From: Novosphingobium terrae
GTDB lineage: Bacteria > Pseudomonadota > Alphaproteobacteria > Sphingomonadales > Sphingomonadaceae
Assembly: GCF_017163935.1 (NCBI RefSeq)
Contig: NZ_JABVZR010000002.1
Location: 248,001 to 312,000 of the forward strand
Reading direction: 5' to 3'
DNA: 64,000 bases
In this document: positions 8,588 to 16,583 of the stretch, one piece after another
How positions within the stretch are numbered: position 1 is the first letter of the stretch
Layout of the letters: the number at the start of each line of letters is the position of its first letter
Position numbers and translations under genes: made by a program
The notes under the pieces: model-generated
Told to the model about the DNA's origin: nothing
The model's input: only the letters and a program-made list of their open reading frames with translations
The model's database searches: none

Positions 8588-9586
8588 TCAACGGGGGGCA
8601 CCTCCCGTCGATTCTCTGCGGATCAGCTCATAAGGCACCTCGCGCGAGGCTTTTTCGCCCGCCGGTGCCAACAGCAGATCGGCGGCCTGAAAGCCCAATT
8701 GGCGCGTCGGCTGGCGGATGGTGGTGAGCGGCGGCCAGACGAAACTGGCCAGCGCATCATCGCCAAAGCCCGCCACCGACAAGGCCCCCGGCACGGCCAG
8801 CCCGCGCCGATGCGCCACGCTGAGCACGCCCGCCGCCATCTCGTCATTCGAGGCAAAGATGGCGGTGGGCGGCTCGGCCAGCGCCAAAAAACCTTCGGCG
8901 GCAGCGGCGCCCGAGGCGAAGTCGTAACCGCCCTCGCGCACCAGCCTGGGGTCGGGCGTGCGGCCCGATTCGGTCAGAGCGGCGAGGTAACCGGCATGGC
9001 GCGCCACGCTGCCGGCATAGCTGGGATGGCCCATGACAAAGCCGATCCGCTGATGCCCCAGCGCCAGCAGATGGCGGGTCATGGCATTGGCCGCCGCCTG
9101 ATTGTCGATAAACACGGCGGAACGTTCCACCGCCCCGGTCGGCGTGACACGCACAAACGCCACATCGCGGCGCTGCAACAGGTCAAGAATGTCCTGCCGG
9201 TCCGAAATGGGCGGGGTCAGGATCAGCCCGTCAATGCCGGTGGAGTCGATCAGGCTTTCGATCTCCTCGACCAGCTCTTCCGAGCGGTGATCATAGGGTT
9301 GAGCGATCATGCGGATGCCATCGCGCCGACAGCGCTCATGGATGCCAGCCTGCATTTCATGGACATAGAAGGGGCTGGGATTGTCACAGGCCAGAGCGAT
9401 CTGGAAGGTGCGGTGGCCAACCAGACTCCGCGCGGCGGCGCTGGGGCGGAAGTTCAGCTTGGTGATGGCAGCCTGCACGCTTTTGCGCGCCTTTTCAGAG
9501 ACACGCGGCTGATTGTTCAGAACGCGTGACACCGTTTTGATCGAGACACCCGATTCATGGGCAACGTCCTTGATCGTAGCGCGCAA
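8588..9586 (-). CDS. LacI-family transcriptional regulator
   Basis: The protein starts with a LacI helix-turn-helix and hinge (ATIKDVAHESGVSIKTVSRV, residues 3-22, followed by LNNQPRVSEK). It continues with a periplasmic-binding-protein-like effector domain that contains the usual LILTPPISD and IFASNDEMAAGVL segments. I chose TTG 9584-9586 because AAGGAG lies 7 bases upstream and the HTH then begins at residue 3, as in the family; a frame extension to 9673 would add 29 residues unlike LacI proteins. It is divergent from the TonB receptor at 9833 and convergent with the Gfo/Idh gene, so it probably controls both. The effector is presumably a sugar or sugar acid. Confidence 0.92.
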   Translation of the reverse strand: MRATIKDVAHESGVSIKTVSRVLNNQPRVSEKARKSVQAAITKLNFRPSAAARSLVGHRTFQIALACDNPSPFYVHEMQAGIHERCRRDGIRMIAQPYDHRSEELVEEIESLIDSTGIDGLILTPPISDRQDILDLLQRRDVAFVRVTPTGAVERSAVFIDNQAAANAMTRHLLALGHQRIGFVMGHPSYAGSVARHAGYLAALTESGRTPDPRLVREGGYDFASGAAAAEGFLALAEPPTAIFASNDEMAAGVLSVAHRRGLAVPGALSVAGFGDDALASFVWPPLTTIRQPTRQLGFQAADLLLAPAGEKASREVPYELIRRESTGGAPR

Positions 9587-9743
9587 GACAGGCTCCTTTG
9601 CTGCGGCGTGCCTGCGCCGATCCGCTGGCAGACGCATCCTATCTGGCACGCGAGCCGCCAAAATCAAACTCAACCTTTGCGCTTGGGCTTTCTGCCATGC
9701 TGCGTCAGCCCCCTTCGCAAGGTCCGATCGCAGCCACCGCGAT

Positions 9744-9757
9744 AGCCTACGTTGTCA
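9744..9757 (+). promoter_or_regulatory. Second LacI-like half-conserved operator candidate
   Basis: AGCCTACGTTGTCA has the same CpG centre and right half-site as the element at 7458; CGTTGTCACC here compares with CGTTATCACC there. The left half is degenerate. It sits in the divergent promoter of the LacI regulator and the TonB receptor. Confidence 0.3.
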
Positions 9758-9779
9758 CCCTAGAGACAAAAACTCTCTT

Positions 9780-9798
9780 CTCTATGGATTTTGTAGAG
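9780..9798. promoter_or_regulatory. CTCTA-N9-TAGAG dyad upstream of TonB receptor
   Basis: A perfect 5-bp inverted repeat with a 9-base spacer lies in an AT-rich stretch 35 bases before the receptor start. A near twin with the same spacer (ATTCTA-N9-TAGAAT) lies ahead of the MFS gene that ends at 12197, suggesting one regulator for both. Confidence 0.4.
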
Positions 9799-9832
9799 TT
9801 TATGGAAAGCCGATCACTCAGGGAGGCTTTTG

Positions 9833-12127
9833 GTGAATAGGATAATCTCGACCCTCACGCTGCTGGGCGGAACGGCTTTGGCCAGCGGCTTTCTGGCCGT
9901 CGACACCGCTTATGCAGCGGCACCGGACGGCAAGGCAGACACCCCCGCCGCTGCCGATCAGGCCGCGCCCGATGATGGCGCGGCACCCGGTGGCATCGTT
10001 GTCACCGCCCGCTTCCGCAATGAGCAGTTGCAGAACGTGCCCATCGCCATCTCCGTGGTGAAGGGCGACACAGCGCAATCACGCAATCTCAACACCATTC
10101 AGGACATCGCCGCGACGGTGCCCAGCCTCGATTTCCGCAACGGCGCCTCCAACAAGGACCGCAACATCTTCATCCGCGGCATTGGCACGATCACCACCTC
10201 GCCGGGCGTGGAATCCTCGGTTTCCACGGTGGTTGACGGCGTGGTGCTGGTCCGTCCGGGTCAGGCCACATTCGATCTGGTCGATCTCGATCATATCGAG
10301 GTGCTGCGCGGGCCGCAGGGCACGCTGTTCGGCAAGAATGCCTCGGCAGGCGTGGTCAACATCGTCACCAAGGCGCCCTCCGACCATCAGACCGGCGTGA
10401 TCGACGTCGGCTATTATCAGGGCAATGAGGAGCGCATCCGCGCCGGGCTCTCGGGGCCCATCAATGACTGGCTGGGCTATTCGATCAGCGGGCTCTACGG
10501 CAATTATCAGGGCAATGTCCGCAATCTGGGCACCAACCACTGGGTCAATGGCTATGAGCGCTGGGGCGGTCGCGGCAAGCTGGTGGCCAAGCCCACCAGC
10601 AATCTGACCATCACGCTGGCCGGCGACTACCTCCACAACAAGGACACCACACCCAACGGTGTCTATGCCAGCACATCGCAGACCGCCTTTGGCGGCGCCA
10701 CCACCAACAGCACCGCGCTGGCCGGGCTTCTGGCGCAGGAAGGCGTGACCGCCAGCGCCAACAACAAGACCGTCAACTCCACCTTCGACACCTATGTGAA
10801 GGATGACAATTACGGCGGCTCGCTGACAGCCGAATGGCGGCCCGGTGACTACACCGTCACCTCCATCACCGCCTATCGCGAATGGAAGAACCGTCAGGTG
10901 CCCGATTGGGACCAGCGCTCGATCCTGGCCACCGGCTTTCCGCAGGGGTTCGACAATGGCTATGTCAACTTCAACCAGTTCAGCCAGGAGTTGCGCCTTG
11001 CTTCGCCTCAGGGCAAGCTGATCGACTATGTGCTGGGCGCCTATTACCTGCATGCCAACACCAATGAAATCTATCAGCGCACGGTCACCCAGCTGCTGAC
11101 GGCCACCACCACCCAGACCAACTCCGGCACCGCCACGTATGGCACGAGCGCCGACAATCTGGCCCTGTTCGGCGAGGCCAACCTGCACGCCAGCGACAAG
11201 CTGACCTTCATCCTCGGCGGTCGCCTGATCTATGACCGGCTCAGCTATTACGACCAGCGCAATGCCGATACCGCAACCGGCGTGACGGGCATCCGCCCCT
11301 CCATCGGCTACAACACCGGCAGCGTGAACCATGTGGACGGCAGCGGGCGCGTTGGCGTGCAGTATAAGATCGTGCCGCAAGCCACAGCCTATGCGACCTA
11401 TTCGCGCGGCTACAAGGGCCCGGCCTATAACGTGTTTTTCAACATGCAGGCCTTTGACCAGATCGCGCTCAAGCCCGAAACCTCCAACAGCTATGAGGTC
11501 GGCCTGAAGGGCGGCACGCGTGATGGCACCTTCAGCGGCAGCATCGCGGCCTATTGGACGGACTTTTCCGGCTATCAGGCGAACTATCAGGACAGCTTCC
11601 TTGGCGCCCCCGTCACCCGCCTGATCAATGCGGGCACGGTGCGCACGCGCGGCATCGAGCTGGACGCCACGGCCCGCCCCACGGACCGGCTGACGCTGAA
11701 CTGGGCGGCGGTCTACAGCAATGCGCGCATCCGCCATTTCAACTGCCCGGCGGCCACCACCTGCCCCAATTATGATGGCGATCCCCTGCCCTTCGCCCCC
11801 GACTGGAAGCTGAGCGGCGGTGGCGCCTGGCGCATTCCGCTCAATGACACGCTGGGCGTGGAACTGCAGACCGACTGGACCTTCCGCAGCGCCACCCAAT
11901 TCGCCCTGACCCAGACCCCCAGCACGATCCAGCCATCCTATGGCATCTGGAACGCCAGCCTGGCCCTGATCGACAAGCGCAATTGGGAAATCCGGGGCGT
12001 GGTGAAGAACCTGCTCAACACGCATTATTCCAACCTGTTGGGCAATGGCACCACGGCAGGCACGGTGCGCTTTGTCCCGCGCGACAATGACCGTTATGTC
12101 GGCGTCAACGCCAGCTACCACTTCTGA
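9833..12127 (+). CDS. TonB-dependent receptor
   Basis: A signal peptide (residues 1 to about 27, ending near TAYAA), a TonB box-like GGIVVTARFRNEQLQNVPIAISVV, and a plug domain (VPSLDFRNG, FIRGIGT, VLRGPQGTLFGKNASAGVVNI) precede a barrel that ends in a terminal Phe (ASYHF). The plug type is that of the sphingomonad iron-siderophore or FecA/CirA-like family, whose members also carry sugars and aromatics. GGGAGG at 9821-9826 gives 6-base spacing to GTG 9833; a TTG one codon earlier is too close. The neighbouring LacI regulator, Gfo/Idh dehydrogenase and ACS transporter suggest an organic substrate such as a sugar acid or glycoside rather than iron. Confidence 0.92.
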   Translation: MNRIISTLTLLGGTALASGFLAVDTAYAAAPDGKADTPAAADQAAPDDGAAPGGIVVTARFRNEQLQNVPIAISVVKGDTAQSRNLNTIQDIAATVPSLDFRNGASNKDRNIFIRGIGTITTSPGVESSVSTVVDGVVLVRPGQATFDLVDLDHIEVLRGPQGTLFGKNASAGVVNIVTKAPSDHQTGVIDVGYYQGNEERIRAGLSGPINDWLGYSISGLYGNYQGNVRNLGTNHWVNGYERWGGRGKLVAKPTSNLTITLAGDYLHNKDTTPNGVYASTSQTAFGGATTNSTALAGLLAQEGVTASANNKTVNSTFDTYVKDDNYGGSLTAEWRPGDYTVTSITAYREWKNRQVPDWDQRSILATGFPQGFDNGYVNFNQFSQELRLASPQGKLIDYVLGAYYLHANTNEIYQRTVTQLLTATTTQTNSGTATYGTSADNLALFGEANLHASDKLTFILGGRLIYDRLSYYDQRNADTATGVTGIRPSIGYNTGSVNHVDGSGRVGVQYKIVPQATAYATYSRGYKGPAYNVFFNMQAFDQIALKPETSNSYEVGLKGGTRDGTFSGSIAAYWTDFSGYQANYQDSFLGAPVTRLINAGTVRTRGIELDATARPTDRLTLNWAAVYSNARIRHFNCPAATTCPNYDGDPLPFAPDWKLSGGGAWRIPLNDTLGVELQTDWTFRSATQFALTQTPSTIQPSYGIWNASLALIDKRNWEIRGVVKNLLNTHYSNLLGNGTTAGTVRFVPRDNDRYVGVNASYHF

Positions 12128-12135
12128 AGACAACG

Positions 12136-12176
12136 AAAAGGGGGCGGCGGGTTTTCAAGCCCGCCGCCCCCTTTTT
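12136..12176. terminator. Strong bidirectional intrinsic terminator
   Basis: A 12-bp perfect stem (GGGGGCGGCGGG at 140-151 of the 12-kb block with CCCGCCGCCCCC at 160-171) is flanked by AAAA on the left and TTTTT on the right. It lies between the convergent TonB receptor and MFS genes and should terminate both. Confidence 0.93.
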
Positions 12177-12196
12177 GCGTTCAGGTCAGGCTTCTT

Positions 12197-13405
12197 TCAA
12201 GCCGGGCGTGACTCAGGCACCATCCACCTGAGCCACATCAAAGCCAGAAAATAGGACGAGACGCCAAAGCCGAAAAGCGGCCCATAACCAAGGCCCGCCG
12301 TCAGGACCAGACCGGCCACCTTGGTCAGCACCATGCCGCCAATGTTGCCGCACAGCGAGCCAAAGCTGGTCACCCGGCCGATCTGGCGCGGCGGCACGAT
12401 ATCGGCGATCAGCGCAAAGAGGCTGGTCGAAAAGCCCTGATGCCCGGCCAGCGTCAGCGCCAGCAGCGCCACGGCCCACCAATAGCTGTGCGTCATCAGC
12501 GTGAAGGGCAGAGCCAGCACGCAGCAGGACGACACCAGCATCACCGCCTGACGCGTGGCGCGCGTGCTCCATCCCCGACGCTGCATCGCCGTCCCCGCCA
12601 TGCCCGAGAGCAGCGATCCTGCCGCCGAGCCGCAATAAGCCACCGCCAGCGGCGGCCCGAGATCGAGGCCCGTCAGCCCGAACTGGCGGTTGAAATAGTC
12701 CGGCATCCAGAACAGCAGCAGCCACCATGTCGCATCGGACAGGATCTTGGCGACGGCAATGGCCCATGTCCGCCTTTCGCGCAGGATCGAGCCTTGCGGC
12801 GCCTCGCTCACCGGGGCGTTATCCTGGCGCTCGGCGATGGTGATGCCGCGTGTCACCGCCCACCAGCATCCCGCCCAGACCAGCCCCACCAGCCCCGCCG
12901 CCACGAAGGTGCCGCGCCAGCCCCAGGCCACCGCCGCCAGCGGGATCGCCAGCGGCGCCAGAATCGCGCCAAGGCTGGTGAAAGCATTGGACAGGCCGAT
13001 CGCCGTCGAACGCTGATGCGGAGCGAAGATGGTGATCATCGTCTTCATGCCCGCAGGTGTGCCCATGGCCTCTGTCGCGCCCAGCGTGACCCGGCACAGC
13101 AGGAATTGCGCCATGCTGCGCGACCAGCCATGCGTCAGCGCGGCCAGCGACCATGCCGCCACGCCCACGGTGTTGGCCCATTTCCAGCCCAGCCGGTCCA
13201 CGATCCAGCCCGCCAGCAGCAGGCCGCCCGCCACCCCCGCCTGAAACCAGGCCGCCAGCGTGCCGTAATCATTGTCGCTCCAGCCCAGATCGGCGGAGAT
13301 CGTGGGCTTGAGCACCGAGATGATCTGCCGGTCCACAAGGTTGAGCACGCCTGCCGTCAGCGCAAAGGCGAAGAGCAGGTTGCGGCGGCGCGGTGTCAAT
13401 TCCAT
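12197..13405 (-). CDS. MFS transporter, ACS/hexuronate-type
   Basis: This 402-residue membrane protein has about 12 hydrophobic segments and the MFS signature between TM2 and TM3 (GWIVDRLGWKWA). The opening (LNLVDRQIISVLKPTISADLGWSDNDYG) is characteristic of the anion:cation symporter subfamily that includes ExuT hexuronate and related sugar-acid carriers. ATG 13405 is used; a TTG three codons upstream is possible and neither has a clear ribosome-binding site. Sugar acids are the usual substrates of close relatives. It converges with the TonB receptor and may form a pair with it: receptor across the outer membrane, symporter across the inner. Confidence 0.85.
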   Translation of the reverse strand: MELTPRRRNLLFAFALTAGVLNLVDRQIISVLKPTISADLGWSDNDYGTLAAWFQAGVAGGLLLAGWIVDRLGWKWANTVGVAAWSLAALTHGWSRSMAQFLLCRVTLGATEAMGTPAGMKTMITIFAPHQRSTAIGLSNAFTSLGAILAPLAIPLAAVAWGWRGTFVAAGLVGLVWAGCWWAVTRGITIAERQDNAPVSEAPQGSILRERRTWAIAVAKILSDATWWLLLFWMPDYFNRQFGLTGLDLGPPLAVAYCGSAAGSLLSGMAGTAMQRRGWSTRATRQAVMLVSSCCVLALPFTLMTHSYWWAVALLALTLAGHQGFSTSLFALIADIVPPRQIGRVTSFGSLCGNIGGMVLTKVAGLVLTAGLGYGPLFGFGVSSYFLALMWLRWMVPESRPA

Positions 13406-13521
13406 GCGAAGCAACGATCAGGAAAGAGGGGGAAACCATCGCGGACGGAATATGCAGCGGCATCGGCAAGCGTCATGGGCAGCCTTGATCCAGACAGGTG
13501 ACAACGATGGCGCATTAGCAA

Positions 13522-13542
13522 ATTCTACTAAATCGATAGAAT
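13522..13542. promoter_or_regulatory. ATTCTA-N9-TAGAAT dyad upstream of MFS gene
   Basis: A perfect 6-bp inverted repeat with a 9-base spacer lies in a strongly AT-rich patch 117 bases before the MFS start. It resembles the dyad at 9780-9798 in core (TCTA, TAGA) and spacing. Confidence 0.45.
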
Positions 13543-13586
13543 ATATTTTATTCATCCTCGCGAAGAAAAAGCCCGGCGGCCGGCGC

Positions 13587-14492
13587 TCACGCCTCGCTCT
13601 GCCGCGCGAACACCTGCGCGGCGATGCGGGCAAAGGCCTGCACCGCCGGCGAGGCCTCGCTGGTCTTGCGCCGCCGCAGACCGATCTTGCGATGCCCGGC
13701 CTCGGCCAGCGGCATGGTGCGCAGAGGCGGTAGCCAGCCCCGCGCCGTCACCCGGTTGACCAGTGCCACCGCGCCGATCCGCGCCACCAACTGATGCGTC
13801 AGCGCCACCGAATTGGTCGAGAGCGTGCGCCTTGGCCAATCGACACCGGCGTTCAGAAACATCGCCTGCGCATGGGCAAAGGCCGAACCGCCCGGGCGCG
13901 GCATCACCCAAAGCTGGTCCAGCGTATCGGACAATGTCAGCCTCGTGCGGCCCGTCAGAGGCGAGTCTTCGTGAACCGCCAGCAGGAAGGGATCGGATAT
14001 CAGCAGATCCTCCGAAATCTCAGGCGAGGCATGGGGCTGGCCGACCGAGGCCACCACGACATCGAGATCCCCTGCCACCAGCGCATCGTTCAGCGCGCCA
14101 TCCAGCCCTTCGATCACCGAGACCGACAGCTGCGGCAGTTCAGCCAGCAGTTGTTCCAGCACATCGGGCATGAACTGCTCGACCAGACTGGGGGTAACGC
14201 CCACCGCCAGCGGCCCGATCCGGCCCCGGCGCAGCAAGGTCACCTCCTGATCGGCATGATCGAGCACAGCGCGGATTTCCCGCGCCCGCCGCACCAGCGC
14301 CAGCCCCAGATCATTGACCACCGCCCCGCGCGCCGTGCGGATCAGCACCGGCGCGCCCAGCCGCTGCTCCAGCACCGCGATGCTGTTCGACAGCGCCGGC
14401 TGCGACAGGTTGAGAACCTGCCCGGCAAGGCTGAGCGAGCCCTGCTCGTGAATGGCCAGCAGATGAGCCAGATGGCGCGGATCAATCATCAT
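13587..14492 (-). CDS. LysR-family transcriptional regulator
   Basis: This 301-residue LysR protein has the HTH at about residues 5-60 (SLSLAGQVLNLSQPALSNSI) and a C-terminal effector domain of normal length. I chose ATG 14492 because GGGAGAGGG immediately precedes it; the frame continues 12 codons upstream without a ribosome-binding site. It is divergent from the ThDP-dependent enzyme at 14620, a classic LysR-target arrangement, so that enzyme and the MFS gene behind it are the likely targets. The C-terminus (RRKTSEASPAVQAFARIAAQVFA) is ordinary for the family. Effector unknown. Confidence 0.9.
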   Translation of the reverse strand: MMIDPRHLAHLLAIHEQGSLSLAGQVLNLSQPALSNSIAVLEQRLGAPVLIRTARGAVVNDLGLALVRRAREIRAVLDHADQEVTLLRRGRIGPLAVGVTPSLVEQFMPDVLEQLLAELPQLSVSVIEGLDGALNDALVAGDLDVVVASVGQPHASPEISEDLLISDPFLLAVHEDSPLTGRTRLTLSDTLDQLWVMPRPGGSAFAHAQAMFLNAGVDWPRRTLSTNSVALTHQLVARIGAVALVNRVTARGWLPPLRTMPLAEAGHRKIGLRRRKTSEASPAVQAFARIAAQVFARQSEA

Positions 14493-14619
14493 GCCCTCTC
14501 CCGGTGCCTCTTTGCGAGGAGGTATCACTCAGGCTTATGCACCATGCAACTTATACGATTTGATTGGATAGCACTTCTCTCGCAAACGGATCATCCCATC
14601 GCCAGACGGAAAGCCCGCC

Positions 14620-16341
14620 ATGCCAGACCCGGACCTGCCCACCCATGTTTCCATGACCGGCGCCGAGGCTCTGGTGCATATGCTGCATCATCTGGGCATC
14701 CGCGATGTCTTCGGTCTGGCCAGCGGCAAGCTGTCCCCTTTGTTCAAGGCCCTTTCCGAGCGCGAGGATATGCGCTTCACCGGCGTCAGGCATGAAGCCA
14801 GCGCCGCTTTCATGGCCAGCGGCATCGCCGCCTCCACGGGGCGGATCGCGCTGTGTCTGGGGGAAACCGGACCGGGGGGCCTCAATCTGCTGAGCGCGCT
14901 GGGCGGCGCATGGGCCAATCATCTGCCGGTGCTGGCGATCACCTCCAGCAACCCTTCCGCCATCATGCATCCGCATCGCGGCGGCTTCAGCTCCACGGAC
15001 AATGAGGCGCTTTATCGCCACCTCACCACATGGAATGCGCGCGTCACCATCGGCGAGCGGCTCCCCGAACTGCTCCACCGCGCCCTGCGCGAGGCGCTGA
15101 GCGGGCGCCCCGGCCCGGTGCATCTCGACATTCCCACCGAGATTCTGGGCGGCACCTATCGCTACAGCCGCGCCGAACTGGATGCGCCCATGGCACGCTT
15201 TATGGGCCGCCCGCCCGCCCCCCATGCGCAGGATGTGGCGCAGGTGGTCGATCTGCTGCGCAAGGCCAAACGCCCCCTGATCGTGGCAGGCGGCGGTGTG
15301 GCCCGGTCGGGGCCAGAGGCCTGCGCCCGCCTTGTCGCACTGCTGGACAGGATCGGCTGCCCGGGCGTTACCACGCAGATGGGTCTGGGTGTCATCCCGC
15401 AGGATCATCCGCAATGTCTGGGCCAGGGCGGCTTTGTCGGGGGCAGTGCCGTGGTCGAGGCCTTGCAGCAGGCCGATCTGGTGCTGGCTTTCGGTTGCCG
15501 TTTCTCCTCCTTTATGTGGGTCGATGGGCCGCCCCAATGGGATGACCGGCCCGACCGCAAGCTGGTGCAGATCGACATCGATCCGGCCGCTCTGGGGCAG
15601 ACCCTGCCCCTGACCATCGGGCTGACCAGCGATGCGGGCCTCGCCATAGACGCTCTGCTGCAGGCGCTGGAGGGGATCGCCCTCTCCCCCTCGCCCGACT
15701 GGCTACCGGGGCTGATGGCCAGCCGCGATGCCTATCGCGATTCCATCGCCCTGCACGCGATTGAAGGCCGGATGCATCCCGGCGCTCTGGCGCAGGGCAT
15801 CGCGCGCCATATCGGCCCAGACGATCTGGTCACCTTCGATGGCGGCCACACCAGCTTCTGGAGCAATGAGTTCACCCCCGCTCTGGCCGCCCGCACCCGC
15901 TTTCACGAGCCCGGCATGTCCCATCTGGGCTTCGGCCTGCCCGCCGCTCTGGCCATGGCGGGCGCCCATCCTGACAAACGCGTCTTCTGCCTGACGGGTG
16001 ACGGCGCCTTCGGCTTCACCCTGCAGGAGCTGGACACCGCCCGGCGCTACGGGCTGAAGGTCATCACCATCATCCACAACAATGCCAGCTGGGGCGTGAT
16101 CCGCGCCGCCCAGCGCAAACATGGCTTCGAGATCGGCACCGATCTTGAGGGCACCGATTACGCCGCCATCGCCCGCGCCTTCGGCTGCCATGGCGAGCGC
16201 CTCGAACGGCTGGAGGATCTGGACGTTGTGATGGCCCGCGCCCTTGCCGCGGAGACCTCGGTGGTGATCGATGCGCAGGTCGGCTGGGCGCCGCATCCGA
16301 TGTTCGCCACCTTCGGACGGAGCACCGCCAACCGTCTGTAA
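14620..16341 (+). CDS. ThDP-dependent enzyme, acetolactate synthase / decarboxylase-like
   Basis: The 573-residue protein has the three-domain layout of the acetolactate synthase/benzoylformate decarboxylase superfamily. The PYR domain carries the cofactor-activating Glu (VRHEA, Glu59). The central domain has RPLIVAGGGVARSG (about 218-231). The PP domain carries the ThDP-Mg motif TGDGAFGF (459-466), closing with HNNASWG (486-492). It probably acts on a 2-oxo acid or similar substrate. No small regulatory IlvN-like subunit is adjacent and no amino-acid biosynthesis genes are present, so a catabolic role is more likely. It is divergent from a LysR regulator and followed by a 59-codon ORF and an MFS carrier. 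Which superfamily member it is cannot be decided by eye. Confidence 0.85.
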   Translation: MPDPDLPTHVSMTGAEALVHMLHHLGIRDVFGLASGKLSPLFKALSEREDMRFTGVRHEASAAFMASGIAASTGRIALCLGETGPGGLNLLSALGGAWANHLPVLAITSSNPSAIMHPHRGGFSSTDNEALYRHLTTWNARVTIGERLPELLHRALREALSGRPGPVHLDIPTEILGGTYRYSRAELDAPMARFMGRPPAPHAQDVAQVVDLLRKAKRPLIVAGGGVARSGPEACARLVALLDRIGCPGVTTQMGLGVIPQDHPQCLGQGGFVGGSAVVEALQQADLVLAFGCRFSSFMWVDGPPQWDDRPDRKLVQIDIDPAALGQTLPLTIGLTSDAGLAIDALLQALEGIALSPSPDWLPGLMASRDAYRDSIALHAIEGRMHPGALAQGIARHIGPDDLVTFDGGHTSFWSNEFTPALAARTRFHEPGMSHLGFGLPAALAMAGAHPDKRVFCLTGDGAFGFTLQELDTARRYGLKVITIIHNNASWGVIRAAQRKHGFEIGTDLEGTDYAAIARAFGCHGERLERLEDLDVVMARALAAETSVVIDAQVGWAPHPMFATFGRSTANRL

Positions 16342-16402
16342 CTTATCTGTTTGCATTGCCCCCACAAGGCCGGACCACAAGGCCAGGGGAAGGGAGAGAA
16401 CC

Positions 16403-16582
16403 ATGACATTCACCATCATTCAGGCCCTGAAGGCTGCCTGCACCGCCACGCTGGCAGGCAGTCGCGACAGCACAAAGGTCATCAGCGGCCATGCTGCCCC
16501 CCGGCCCGACACTTTGGGCAATGGCTCTTCCCCGGCAAACCGTCGCAGCTTCAGCCTTTCCCTCTCCCATGTGATGCGTTGA
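16403..16582 (+). CDS. Small ORF (59 codons) between ThDP enzyme and MFS gene
   Basis: An ATG at 16403 follows a good ribosome-binding site (AAGGGAGAG) and opens a 59-residue frame that stops one base before the MFS start at 16584 (TGA-G-ATG). That spacing is typical of translational coupling. The product (MTFTIIQALKAACTATLAGS at the start, Ser- and Arg-rich at the end) has no recognisable domain, and its amphipathic opening could associate with the membrane. It may be a small protein or a leader that couples MFS translation, or just a remnant. There is no homology evidence. Confidence 0.4.
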   Translation: MTFTIIQALKAACTATLAGSRDSTKVISGHAAPRPDTLGNGSSPANRRSFSLSLSHVMR

Positions 16583-16583
16583 G

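Noticed and set aside
9587..9673. Longer start for the LacI gene
   Set aside because: A good ribosome-binding site precedes TTG 9586, which puts the HTH at the N-terminus as in the family.
10079..12133. Long open frame antisense to the TonB receptor
   Set aside because: It mirrors the third-codon GC bias of the receptor on the other strand; the receptor has signal peptide, plug and barrel, and the antisense product resembles no protein.
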